A stretch of DNA of 64,000 nt from NCBI GenBank assembly GCA_911728435.2, contig OU452201.1, positions 30,070,001 through 30,134,000 on the forward strand, given 5' to 3'. Source of the stretch: Apoderus coryli (taxonomy: Eukaryota > Arthropoda > Insecta > Coleoptera > Attelabidae). Of the stretch, positions 24,296-37,000 are shown piece by piece. Every line of letters begins with the position of its first letter. Within the stretch, counting starts at the first letter, position 1. The notes under the pieces were generated by a model that was not told the DNA's origin, made no database searches, and saw only the letters and a program-made list of their open reading frames with translations. The position numbers and the translations under genes were made by a program.

Positions 24296-25085
24296 AAGTG
24301 GTACATGTTTTTATGAAATAATTGAATTTATAGAGGAGGCACCTGGTCCATAACGAAGAAAATTGGAACCCTCTACTTGTGACATAGACATAAGTACTGG
24401 ACCTACCACATCAAAGGAATCCGTTGGTGACCCTAGTATAAGTTACCCCATGGTCATCGATGACATGCCTAGCCCTAGCACATCGAAAGAATATTCCAAG
24501 AACGTAACTAGTCCAAGCTGCCTGTTATTTTATTTATGTTTTTAAATTATAAACTTTATTGTGTACCTACTATCTACTTTTTGACTAAATTAAAATGTAA
24601 ACTAATATTGCTAATTGTGCGTTTCTATTTTAATAATAAATGTTTTATAATAATAATTGTTTTTTTTTTCGATCCCATTAATGTTTTGTCGTGTAATATA
24701 TAATGGTGCAACATTTTTTGTAGTTTTTCAAAAATATTTTGCACAATATCTCGTTTGAATAATTTTTTGAAAAACTACAATTAATAGTTGCACCATAATA
24801 TGTTACTATTTAAATTTATTTGAAATATTCCTCACTAATATTATTTTAAATTTCCCGCTAAAACTAATTTATGAGTATGCGACACATCAATAGATGGCGC
24901 TTGTTTTACTTCCAATTGTTAACATTGCAGTTCGTATTCTAAAAGGGTATGTTTTGTGTTTCTGACTTTCTGATGTTGATAATAGAACTTTATTAAAATT
25001 AAAGTTTTTATTATACCTAATTCTGAAAAGGCATAGGTTGAGATTAGAGTAGACCAAGATTTGGGTGAATACCTACATACAAATT

Positions 25086-28000
25086 ATGGCGTAAGTATGA
25101 ACAAATTATATTCTACAAAATGAAACATATGTTTTATTTACTTTCAGTTCCAAAGTTACATTTAAAATTACATTAACATCTGATCCAAAACTGCCCTTCA
25201 AAGTGTAAGTATTTAACTTCTTCATGTTTATTCTTGGTCCCTTTTGGAGAGTTTGCTCACGTTGCAATAAAGGAATTTTTGTTTTAGATAAATAATCGAG
25301 ACAACGGAAACTGCCAAAAGGGACCAAATGGAAGAAAATTCGTTTTCAAATATCAAACAAATTCTTGTGTCAATTGATAAATTTATCGAAATATATGAAA
25401 ATTGGAGTTGGATTTCAAAAGCAACCTCTGAAGATATTAAAACATCTTTCAAACTATCGTTATTTATTGAAAAAGCTATGAAACATTTTCAATCCTCGAA
25501 TACTTTGGAAAATTTTTTGAAAATGCTTCAAAATTGGTGGAAGATTCATTTGAAAATTAATATGTATGACATACAGTTTTTTACAAATTCTAGTGATAAT
25601 TTATTAAGAAGATTTTTTGAAACAAAAAATATACAAGAAAATATTATTGAAACTGCTTTGATGGTGTATATGTCAATACATAATAAAGAAAGACTTTCTA
25701 ATGCTTTTAAAAAGATAATTTTACATTCAGCTTCTGTAAAAGCTATAGTAGACTTGTCTAACGTCGTTTCATTTGATCAAAAACAACTGGAATTTGTGAT
25801 AGTTCTAAAACAATGGAGTTTATGTCTGAAACAAGGAAATAAAGATGTTTTAATAACTGAAATAAAAAAATGTCTATCGCTATACAAGGTTGAATCTAGT
25901 TTATATTTATTAATAGGCATGCTTTCGTTGAGGAGTTGTAACATACAAATTATTGAAAAAGAAGTTCAAAATTTGATTTTAGATAATCTTTTAGAAAAAA
26001 TGTCAGACAGAAGTATACTAAGTAAATCATTTTGGTTAACAATATTTAAATCGATAAATAAAAATTATTTATGTGCTGTATGTGATAATTTTGATACATT
26101 TTTTGTATCACTATTAAATTTTATTATTTATTGTGGAAGTTTAATGAAGTCTGAAGCATGTGGTAAAGACATTTTATGGATTACTGATGCTAATATTTGT
26201 TTTTGTGCTGAATTAGATTATTATGATATTGCATATTTATTAAGAGAAATTTGTAATTTTTCACAAATCCTACAAAATTGTGTTATGTTAAGATTAAATG
26301 ATGCTAAACTTCACTACGAATCATTACTGTGGGATGAATTAGAAAAATCTGTGATCAAAACATAGCGAAAAGTTCGTTTTATTTTAATATTTATCAATTA
26401 TTATTGTTGGTGATTTTAATGTCCACTTTGTCTCAGATTCGTCTATTTCAGGCTCTAAGTTAGAGGCGGTGAATGAGTTTATGTCACTATTTAACTTATC
26501 TCAATATAATTTTGTATATAATCAATATAACAAGTTATTGGACCTTGTAATGTCGAGTCTGATCTGTGATGTTCAGCCTGCGCTGGCTCTGGTAAATGAG
26601 GATGCATACCACCCTACCCTCCAAGTGTCTTTTGTGACTGCTGTGGATGTACCACGTATGAACTTTAAATTAAATCATGGATATAAAGAGTATAATTTCA
26701 GAAAGGCAAACTATGTTCTGTTGTATGATGAAATTCTGTCATGTGATTGGTCATTTTTAAACAACATCAATAATATAAACCAGGCCGTCTGTCGGTTTCA
26801 TGATGAATTGGAATCCATATTTGATAGATGTGTGCCCACTTTCGCAGGTCGTGTGAGAAAATATTCGTATCCGTTTTGGTATCCGCAGCATCTCATTCAA
26901 GATATTAAAATTAAGTCAAAATATCTGCAAAAATGGAAAGAAACAGAATCTCAGTACTATCTTAATATGTTTAAGCAGTTAAGAATACAAGTGAAACAAA
27001 AAATTAATATCGAATATGGTGAATATCTGAGTGAGGTTCAAAATTCAATTAAAAATGATCCACAGCACCTGTGGAAATACATTCAAAACAAAAAACGCAA
27101 GTCCAGAATACCGGGTTCACTGAGGGTTGCAACGGAGGCTTACATTTCTGAGCCACAAGAAATAGTCAATGCTTTTGCAACTTTTTCTGAAAGTGTTTAT
27201 ATGCCATCAAATGCTGACGTCACTATAGAATCACAAGATAGTGGTGACTTGGTGTCTCTTGGATTGATTAGTGAGGACGAGGTTAGACGAGCACTACAAA
27301 AACTAAAACCGAAAATGACATCTGGTGTCGATAGAATCCCTGCTTTTATACTACAAGACTGTGCGTATGTTTTGGCACAGCCTTTACACATTATTTTTAA
27401 TATATCAATACAAGGTCAAACGTTTCCTGACCTCTGGAAGACGGCACGTGTATGTCCTGTGCATAAAACCGGGGTCATTAATAGGATAGAAAACTATCGA
27501 CCCATTTCAATTTTATCAAATTTCTCAAAGGTGTTTGAATCGATTATTTATGACAAGATCTTTAACCAAATAAAGAATCGTATAATACCTCAACAGCACG
27601 GATTTTTCCACAAAAGATCAACTGTCACAAATCTTGTCGCTTTCCTACAAGTGTATCCTATAATGGGCAAGGGTCTTCAGGCCGATACAATCTATACAGA
27701 CTTCTCCAAAGCATTCGATAAAATATACCATAATATACTACTACGAAAGATGCTTCACTTCGGCTTCCAGGAGTCTTTAATTTCATTTTTTGAATCATAT
27801 TTGAATCGACGTATGCACTTCGTGCAATACAGTGGTTTTAAGTCTCACTCTTACTTGGCCACAAGTGGCGCTCCCCAATTATTTACTCTTCGCAGATGAT
27901 CTTAAACTATTCAGAGCTATTCACTCCGAAGACGACTGTGATGTACTACAGAGAGATCTGAGTATGCTTGAGGATTGGTGTACTGTGAATAAGCTTTATT

Positions 28001-31000
28001 TAAACATTGATAAATGCAAATATATAACATACACAAGAAGACGCGGCACTGTTTCTTACAATTACAGACTCTCTGGCGCTGCTCTTCATAAATGCACTGT
28101 TATTAAAGATCTTGGTGTGTTCATTGATAGCGAATTAACTTTTAATTATCATTTTTCCGAAACAAAGAAAAGGGCGCTAAAATCTCTGGGATTTATTTTT
28201 AGAACCACGAACTCATTTAACAATACTGATTGTCTTATAGTATTGTACAACGCAATGGTAAGATCAAGGCTTGAATATGCTGCCGTTGCTTCGTCTCCAA
28301 TATATGGAGTTTATGTTAACTCTCTCGAAAATGTTCAACGAAAATTCCTCAAACGACTAGCCTTTAAGATTGATGGTCGGTTTCCTGCCTGGGGATACGA
28401 CCATGGTTTGCTATTGGAGAGATTTGATTTTCAATTGCTGGAGATGCTTAGGCATTTTTCCTCTCAGTGTTTTATATTTGGTCTGATTAATGGTCTCATA
28501 GACTGTTCGCAATTGTTGGAGATGTTGCGGTTTAATATTCCGCAGTTCAATTCGAGAAGTGCCTATCTCTTCAGAGTACCTCCGGTGCACGCAAATTATG
28601 AAACAAGAGCTCCCATCTTCAAAGCATGTAATTTCTGTAATACCTATTCCATATATACTAGCATTAATTATTTCAATGAGAATCCCAACAGATTTAAGCG
28701 TGATTTGAGGAATGTTCTGGGAGAAATGATTCAATGGATTCCGTATACTTGCTCATTGAAATATATCCATACGATCCTATATGTTTGTATTGTATTTTTG
28801 CTACTGTCACCTTCAGTTTATTACTTTTGTAAATTCATTATTATTATTGGTATTTACTATATTATATTATATTCGTAGCAGTTGTCTTGTAATTGGGTTG
28901 TCACCTGTTAGACAATAAAGAGTTGTTATTATTATTATTATCAGGTGTAGACTTAGAATCACAATTTCGAGTCAATATGCGCTGTGTTGCAAATTATAGC
29001 TTGCTAAAAAAGTTTTTAAAATATAAGATTGTTTCGTTATTATTTTTTCAAATCAAATCTTTGATTACAATAATTAATGTACCGGGCGGCGAAAAAAATT
29101 GATGATGGCTCCTGGAAGACCACACATCATCCATTATTATGGTTATCAAGTTTATTTACAACCCAAAATAAATATATTTTTGACAGTTCCTATATGAACT
29201 TATTAGTAGATTTTCAAAAAAAAAACTTACTATTCAGCAGATTGACACAATCGAAATTTTGTATGCAGTCCTTCATTTCATGACCCTGAACCCTAAAAAT
29301 GACCAAAGTAGAGCAACTTTTTGTTTTTATTTCTTTGAATTTCAAAAATTAGTTAATTATTATTGTAATCCCCAGCTAATTTTCATGAAATATTATCCCC
29401 AATATTAGTAATATTTCACAATATTTTGGTACACTTTAAACCAGGGGTTCCCAAAGTGGGCGATAACGCCCCCTTGTGGGCGCTGCAGGCCTAAAGGGGG
29501 CGGTAAGAGACCCAGAAAAAAATTAGGGCGTTGTGTAGAGGCTTGGGGGGCGATTTATAATTTTATCTAGCTAGGAAGACTCTTAGACACGGACTGAGCT
29601 CTCGACTACAACTTGTGAACATCAACTAATATTAATTAAGAGATTGCTCAAACTCGGTACGATATTTCTCTCCGCGTAGTTCATATAGCTGTCCTGTTTT
29701 ATTCAATAAATAAAAGAAAAATCACGTCAATCGGTCGCTCCGTTTCGAAATGAAAGTAGAAACAAACAAACAAATAAAAAGGCAACAGACACACTTTCGC
29801 ATTTTAATAGTTATTAGCAAAGATTAATCTACACAATAGATAGTCAGCCCAATGCATTAAAATCAGAACATCTCTAAGTATGCCTGCCACTACGTGGCAG
29901 TATTGTCACAGCCAGAAACCGTTTTGTAGTTTATTAATATCAGAAACAAAACGCAACGTATAACAATTATTTACATCATTTGCAACAGATATGCACCGGC
30001 AATGCTGTATTGTCAGAGAGAGAAATTGATGAAATTCTGTATTAATCTGGAGGGGATACGCAGGGAGGGTAGAAAAAAAAACAAGCGAATGTGGTGTGTG
30101 TCGTGCTGTTGCCGATTCGTCGGTAAAAGAAACACACAGGGTGATTTATTACAAGTACAGTATTGAAATAAAAGCCTAATCTCTATGAATTAAATTTAAT
30201 ATAATAATATTTAATCCATGTCATACATGTTTCAAGACTAGACCAGTCCCATGATCAGTGGCGAACAATCGTTAAATGAAAAGCTTTTAGATAGAAACAT
30301 ACTTTTGACTCCATTGTAATAATTTGTTGATGAATATAAAAAAATCTAAATATATAAAAGCTAAAAGCTTTTGATTTAATTATTGCTCGCCACTGATTAT
30401 GGGACTGGTCTAGTCTTGAAACATGTTGTATGACATGGATTAATGATTATTATATTAAATTTATTTCGTGGATATTAGACTTTTATACCAATACCGAAAT
30501 CAAATAGGTCTCTTTGTCAAAATTATAACTCCACTTAAGAATGGACTAGGTACTTTTTCAATTTATTACATATATTTTAAATATTTCACGTAGACAATGT
30601 GGCAAAGATGTAACAAGATTGTTGTAGATCTTATAATACCTATAATAAAAAAAATTATCATTGCTACCTATATTATATTAGGTTTACCTATTATAATAGT
30701 CTGTCTCTGTTATTGCGATTTTCATTGTTTTCATACCTACTGATTTTGTTTTGAAGAGAATTAATATATTAAATTTAATTTAATCTTTGATACTACCAAA
30801 GATTAATAAGTTAATCTTTGGCTGCTTTGTTATTTTTTTGTGAATATTTTTAGCTCTCCATATCATATATGTAATATATGGAGACTATTAGTTTCATGAA
30901 AAAATTTTTTTTTTAATTTCACCGGAAATACTTGTTTTTGGTTATTTTATACATAAATAAGTAGTTTTAAAAAAATGTCTGTCTGTCTGTCTGTATCCAC

Positions 31001-34000
31001 GAAAACGCAAAAACCGCTTAACAGATTTTAATCAAATTTGGTACAAAAATACTATTGGACATGGCAAGGAGCTGATTAGATTTTGGGAAACATTGAGCGT
31101 AGGCAAAGGGTTTAAAAGAGGGTCAAAAATTAAAAAAAATCATAGTTCTTAAACTTATCCGAAATATTGAATAATTTTTTATCGTTGTGATAGAATATAA
31201 CCTAAAAAATGTTACATATAAGAATTAGTTCACACAGGCGTTCGAAAATAGTCTTAAAAAAGGGTCAAAAACGAAAAAAAAATGTTTCCCAAGAATACCA
31301 GAAAAATTGGCTAATTATTTATAGCTTTCATATAAGATAACCTAAAAAATGCAGAATAAAATTTTTATTTACATAGGCATTCGTAAATAGTAAAAAAAGG
31401 GGTAAAATAAAAAAAAATTAAAATGTAAAAAATTTCATATTTAACTAGTTAAATTGGTGTTAAAAATACACGACAAAAATTAATGTTCCATAGGCATCCG
31501 TGAAAATTCTATAAAAGGGTCGGAAAAAATTTGTATCCGTGATAACTCAAAAACCACTTAACGGATAACCTGCAACATGCAGCATAACAATTTTGTATAC
31601 ATAGGCGTTCGTAAATAGTAGATAATTGTGTTATTTTACTAGTATAGATATTTTTGAGTAAATTAATTCGGTTATAATCGATGAGTAGAATCTTTGGAGT
31701 AAAATACATTTCACAAAAACCCTGAACAATATTTCTCAATAGATTTAAATTTTCATTAAAAACAGATTAAAAATTCTAATTTTTTACATCCTGCATTTCG
31801 AAACCGTATTTTTTTAAATAATTATTGTCATGCTGCAAATTTCAAACCTTATTTACTTCAGCAACTTGTAAAAAGCACAGCCTTTTTAATATTTCTTAAA
31901 ATTGATATTACGCGATAACGATGACTTTCTATCAATATCACAGAAGGATACATTTATTACGTATATAATTTGTTAGATTTTACAGCTCCGAATTGAAACA
32001 CACGCAAAAAATGTGCATAAAAAAGTTAGGGTAGCATTTCACGCCTGTATGCTCCTTTAATTTACCCGCCTCTGAGATTTATTTTTTCATAATGTTAACG
32101 ACAAGTTGAATCTGCTGTTTGAGTTTGATCCTTAAAACTGAATCAGGTAATAACCGGAAGTCCTATCTATAACGCCAAATTTCGTTAATTTAAATATAAC
32201 TTTTTGATGCATCCTTATATCCGAAATTTTAAATGACTAAAATAATATTATTTTAGTCATTTAAGAGGGGAATCTGAAATGGTTACTTACAAAAATGTCC
32301 GATGGTGGCGCTAGTGAATCTCATTGAATATCAAATTATTCATTTCTTAACTTAGAGTAATTTTCTAGAATATTTTAATACATTCTTCTCCTCAATAGGT
32401 GTCGCCAAAAATTAATACATAGTGGCACAAAATATCATATTTCTATTTTGCGTAAATTATTTTCACATTCTTTTTTGTGCTACTATTCTTATACGTTTGA
32501 TGCTTATCTTCGCTTAGACTAGTTATATTTATAGACCATTATACATAAAAAGGATGAATGTAAAAAAACTGGTTTTATTTGCGATAAATAGTCAAGATTT
32601 TTAAATATTTTCAACATATTATTTTTTTGCCAAGCCTCTAAATTTTCACAAATTGATGATTTGTGTGAAAAGCGTAAAACATAGGTATATGACACCTTAA
32701 ACTGAATCCCAGTTATTTTTGAGGGACTATTAAATACTCCAATACAGGGTGTTCTATTTAAAAAACCAGAACTATGATAATACATGCTTATCTCTTCTTT
32801 GGACCGACCTGTATGCTTGCAGTGTTTTTCAAAATGTATTAGGTTAGCCCTGTTGTTTTAGTTTGTCAGTTTCAAAACCATGAGATGTTTTTTTCATGCA
32901 TCAAAGAGTGTCTTTCCATTGGAGTGAAAGGTGACAAAGATATTTCCCTAAATAGAAGCATTCGTTAGCCATACACTGCTGAATTAAATATGCGAACATA
33001 GGCGTCCAAACGGGTATCAACGGACATTTCTAATAAAAACTTCTTTGTCACTAACTTTTCGAGAATTCTGAGATCATTCTTAGGAAATATGAGGTATTCT
33101 TATCTCAAGATGATAGAATGCTGCATTTTCGAGAAAAATTAAGTTTTAGTTTAATATGCGGTTTAACATAGTACCTATCTATTTGATTTACGATTGGTAC
33201 ATTACTTATTTTAACAGTAAAAATTTAAAAAATTAAGTAGGGTATTAGGTATTGTGAGTATTTACAGGGTGTCACAAATATAAGAAATGAATCATAGTTG
33301 TGTTTTTTTAAATGGAATGCCCTGTATATGAATATATTTTTAGATTCCCCGTTCAAAATAAACCTAACTTTCATTAAAGTACATCTCACCTAAACCTGAC
33401 AGTTTTTTAAATATTTAAATTTTTATAAAAATATAGACATAATATAAATGAAAAAATTCACACCTAATTGTTTGTTCTTTTTAAGCCAGTCTGGGCTGAT
33501 AAATATACCCACTCATCACTTGTTACGCTAAATATAAAAAGCCCCCAATACTAAATACAGGGTGTCCAATAATATAACTTATATGAACGTAAAGTTTAAT
33601 TCTAAATAACTTGTTTATTTCAAATGGAACACCCAGTATAAGAGGTCAAAATTAGATGCATAAAGTAATTATCTGTCAAATATTATAATACTTTCCTATG
33701 AATAACTTTTGACGTTTTTGTGGAAAATGCACATATTCATGATATTAGGCGATTTTGAAATTGAATCTCTTAGTTTCATGTAGACCACCCTGTATTTAAT
33801 GATGCAAAAATTAAAGTTTTCTTATAGATATGTATACTTATCTTTAATTTTGCATGGAAGAGGCACACATATTGGCAATAAGAGGAAGAATTTTCAAAAT
33901 TATAATATTTATCAAGTCAGCCATGAGAATTTGAGAAGAAGAGAATACATTTTTGTAATTTAATATTTACTGTCAAATAGTCGGTTGAAAATTCTTACCT

Positions 34001-37000
34001 AAGAGTTGAGAATTTTTCATAAAACAGTTTTTTATCTGTGACATTTGATTTAATTCACTTCAATTCAAAAATGCGAACCTATTCCAAAGGAGAAAGCATA
34101 CACATGATTTTTATTCTGGGAGAATGGTCCAAAAACGCTTTACTGGAATCGCGAGTTTACGCTCAAAGGTTCCTGGCGCAAAATCACCCCAAAAAAGCGG
34201 TCTTCGAGAGGCTGTTAAGGCAGTTTAACGAAAGATACCACCCAAATACAGTGCAACTGCATCAAGAACTTTTCAATATTGATTTTAAATCGTGTTGAAT
34301 TTTGTAAATGGGCCAGGAACAAAATCATCGCAAATGAAAACTTTTTTAATTTTGAAGGAGCAAATAAATGAAGCGTTTAGAAGCGTTACACCAGATTAAA
34401 GTTGTTGAAGGATTAAGAAAAGGATTGAAATGTGCCTAGAGTCCAATCATTTTGAACATTTATTATAAAATTTATCAGTTTTTATGTATTTAAGTTAAAA
34501 ATGTATTTATTTATTATGTTATTGTTTAAATTATGGTTTGTCAAATTCTCATGGCTGACTTGACGAATATAATTTTGAAAAAGTCTTCCTATACCAATAT
34601 GTGCTTTTTCCATACATTAAAAAAATATACATATCTATAAGAAAACCTCATAGTGATTAATAGATAATTAATTTCATCACCATCAAATACAGGGTGGTCT
34701 ACATGAAATTAACAGGTTCAATTAAAAATTCGCATAATATTATGAATATGTGCATTTTCCACGAAAACGTCAAGAGTTATCCATAGGAAAGTATTATAAT
34801 ATTTGACAGAGAATTACTTTGTGCATCTAATTTTTACCTCATATACAGGGTGTTCCATTTGAAATAAACAAGTTATTTAGAATTAAACTTTACGTTCATA
34901 TAAGTTATATTATTGGACACCCTGTATTTAGTATTGGGGATTTTTTATATTTGGCGTAACAAGTGATGAGATATTCATCAGCCTAGACCGGCTTAAAAAG
35001 AACAAACAAATAGGTGTGAATTTTTTCATTCAAATTATGTCTATATTTTTATTAAAACATAAATATTTAAAAAACTGTCAGGTTTAGGTGAGATGGGCTT
35101 TAATGAAATTTAGGTTTATTTTGAACGGGAAATTGATTCATATACAGGGCATTCCATTTAAAAAAACACAACTATGGTTAATTTCTCATATTTGGGACAC
35201 CCTGTATAGACTCACAATATTTTTAAAATGTAGCCATAAATCATTTTTATCGAACCCATGAATAAAACTTCAAGGAAATTAAATAGTTTAACCACAGTAT
35301 TCCGTGTCGTATGGCGTGAATAACCCTGTATATACGTTCCAACTACCTAACTGGTGAAATTTTAAACACTATTTAAACACATACCAAGGGTATCTTATAA
35401 TTTTATAATAACTACCAGTCGGGAGTTCTTGTATTCTCTCTATAGATCATAAAAAATCGGTTGTGTCACCCTAAAACTTTCCCCACTAGTTATAATATAA
35501 TCAAAAATATATGACCTGCGTAACGAAACAGAATTTTAATAATTATTATAATTGTATTATTTCCAATAAACTAACGTAACAAACTACTACTACTTTATCC
35601 CTTCTTGTATTTATCCTCTAACAGTAGGTATACCTACATAATATTACCATAGATGTTTATGTATTCTCTGATATTACTGTACATGGCTAACGTTAATAAT
35701 CCCTACTCCTAGTACATACGCATATACATAATATACTATACCACATACAACTAAATATTAATAATATAAGTACGACAAAACCATTAGATTTTTGTGTCAC
35801 TGTGTATAAACAGCGCCATCTCTTCAATGCTGTCCCAACTACTAATTACTTGTTTGTTGGCTACAGTTATAAAAAAAAATATAAGAAAATGGCGGATATT
35901 TGAAGAGAAATATGAGGGTTTTTTTTATATATGGATATTGTCTAATACAGAAAGTTTTCACGAACAATTTTAATTACAAGTGATTGTTAAATATATAAAT
36001 TAGGTAATAAAGTAATATTATCATTATTAAATATTAGAATCATAGCACAAAATGAGGAAAAAGTTGCTGATTTTGAACTCAATTTATTAAGTAATTATTT
36101 ATTGTTGTAGCCTCAAAATACCTTATTACCTAATCCAAACCTTAATCTTTAAGACCCTATTAAAATTTTTGCTACCAGATACGTATTAGTGGAGATTTCC
36201 ATCCACAAAAATATATCTGTAAATTTGAAAAAATTACCCATGTTTGAACTCAATTTATGAGTTAACTATTTAATCTTTCCGCTTGAAAATACTTCATTAC
36301 CTAATCCCATCTTTGGTCTTTAAAACCCTATGAAAATTTTTGCTAGCAGATACGTCTTAGTGGCGTCTACCATGCGCAAAATTATGCCTGCAAAGCGAAA
36401 TATGATGATTTTCTAACTCTGTTTTTGAACTAACTATCCAATATTTCAACTTCAAAATACTTCAATACCTAATCCCATCTTTACTCTTTAACTTCCTATC
36501 AAAATTTTTGCTATCAGATACGTATTAGTGGAGTCTACCATGCGCAAAAATAGGTCTGCAAACGATTTTATTCAAACGCCCCTCTTAAAATTATTGTCTA
36601 AAACATTTAATGAACCAGCCCTGTATATTTATACTATTATAGTAATTTTTTTTATTTTCGTACATACACATTAATCTTTGCGTAGATAGGTTATACCCAA
36701 AGACCTTAGTAACACAGGAGACAAAATATTTCATTGATAACGTGCTTTCAAACACGAGCCAACATTACTTGTAAACAAGTAATGTGTAAGAGAGAGAAAG
36801 ACTTATCCTTGTCGCCTTCAAGTTGCTCATTGGCAACGTTGTAATCTCCAGTATGCGTTCTGCAGCCAGTGGCGTACTGATCGCTGACTGCTTTTGAACT
36901 ATGTATACAATAATACATAATATATAATTAATAGCATACATTAAAAAGCCGAGAATTTAACCGCTATTCAACTTATTTTGAAACTGAAATTTAGTCGATA

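Larger units (their letters stand above)
22283..24958 (+). mobile_element. P-like THAP transposon (outer copy) interrupted by a copy of itself
   Basis: Ends CACAAAACATACCC and the complement, flanked by a perfect 8-bp duplication TTTCTGAC (22275-22282 and 24959-24966). Removing the inner copy with one target duplicate (22489-23824) leaves 1340 bp that reads through as one element. An 8-bp duplication with an encoded THAP zinc finger fits the P-element superfamily. The right end lies 119 bp upstream of the UFM1 start codon. Only a THAP fragment is coded, so the copy is non-autonomous. Confidence 0.88.

Noticed and set aside
22489..24958. A foldback transposon with 1.1 kb arms
   Set aside because: The two sets of perfect target duplications and the matching lengths show two separate copies, one inserted in the other, not a single foldback element.
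25106..25452. Minus-strand ORFs over UFM1 exon 2 and the start of the nested gene
   Set aside because: They overlap real plus-strand coding and have no recognisable domain.
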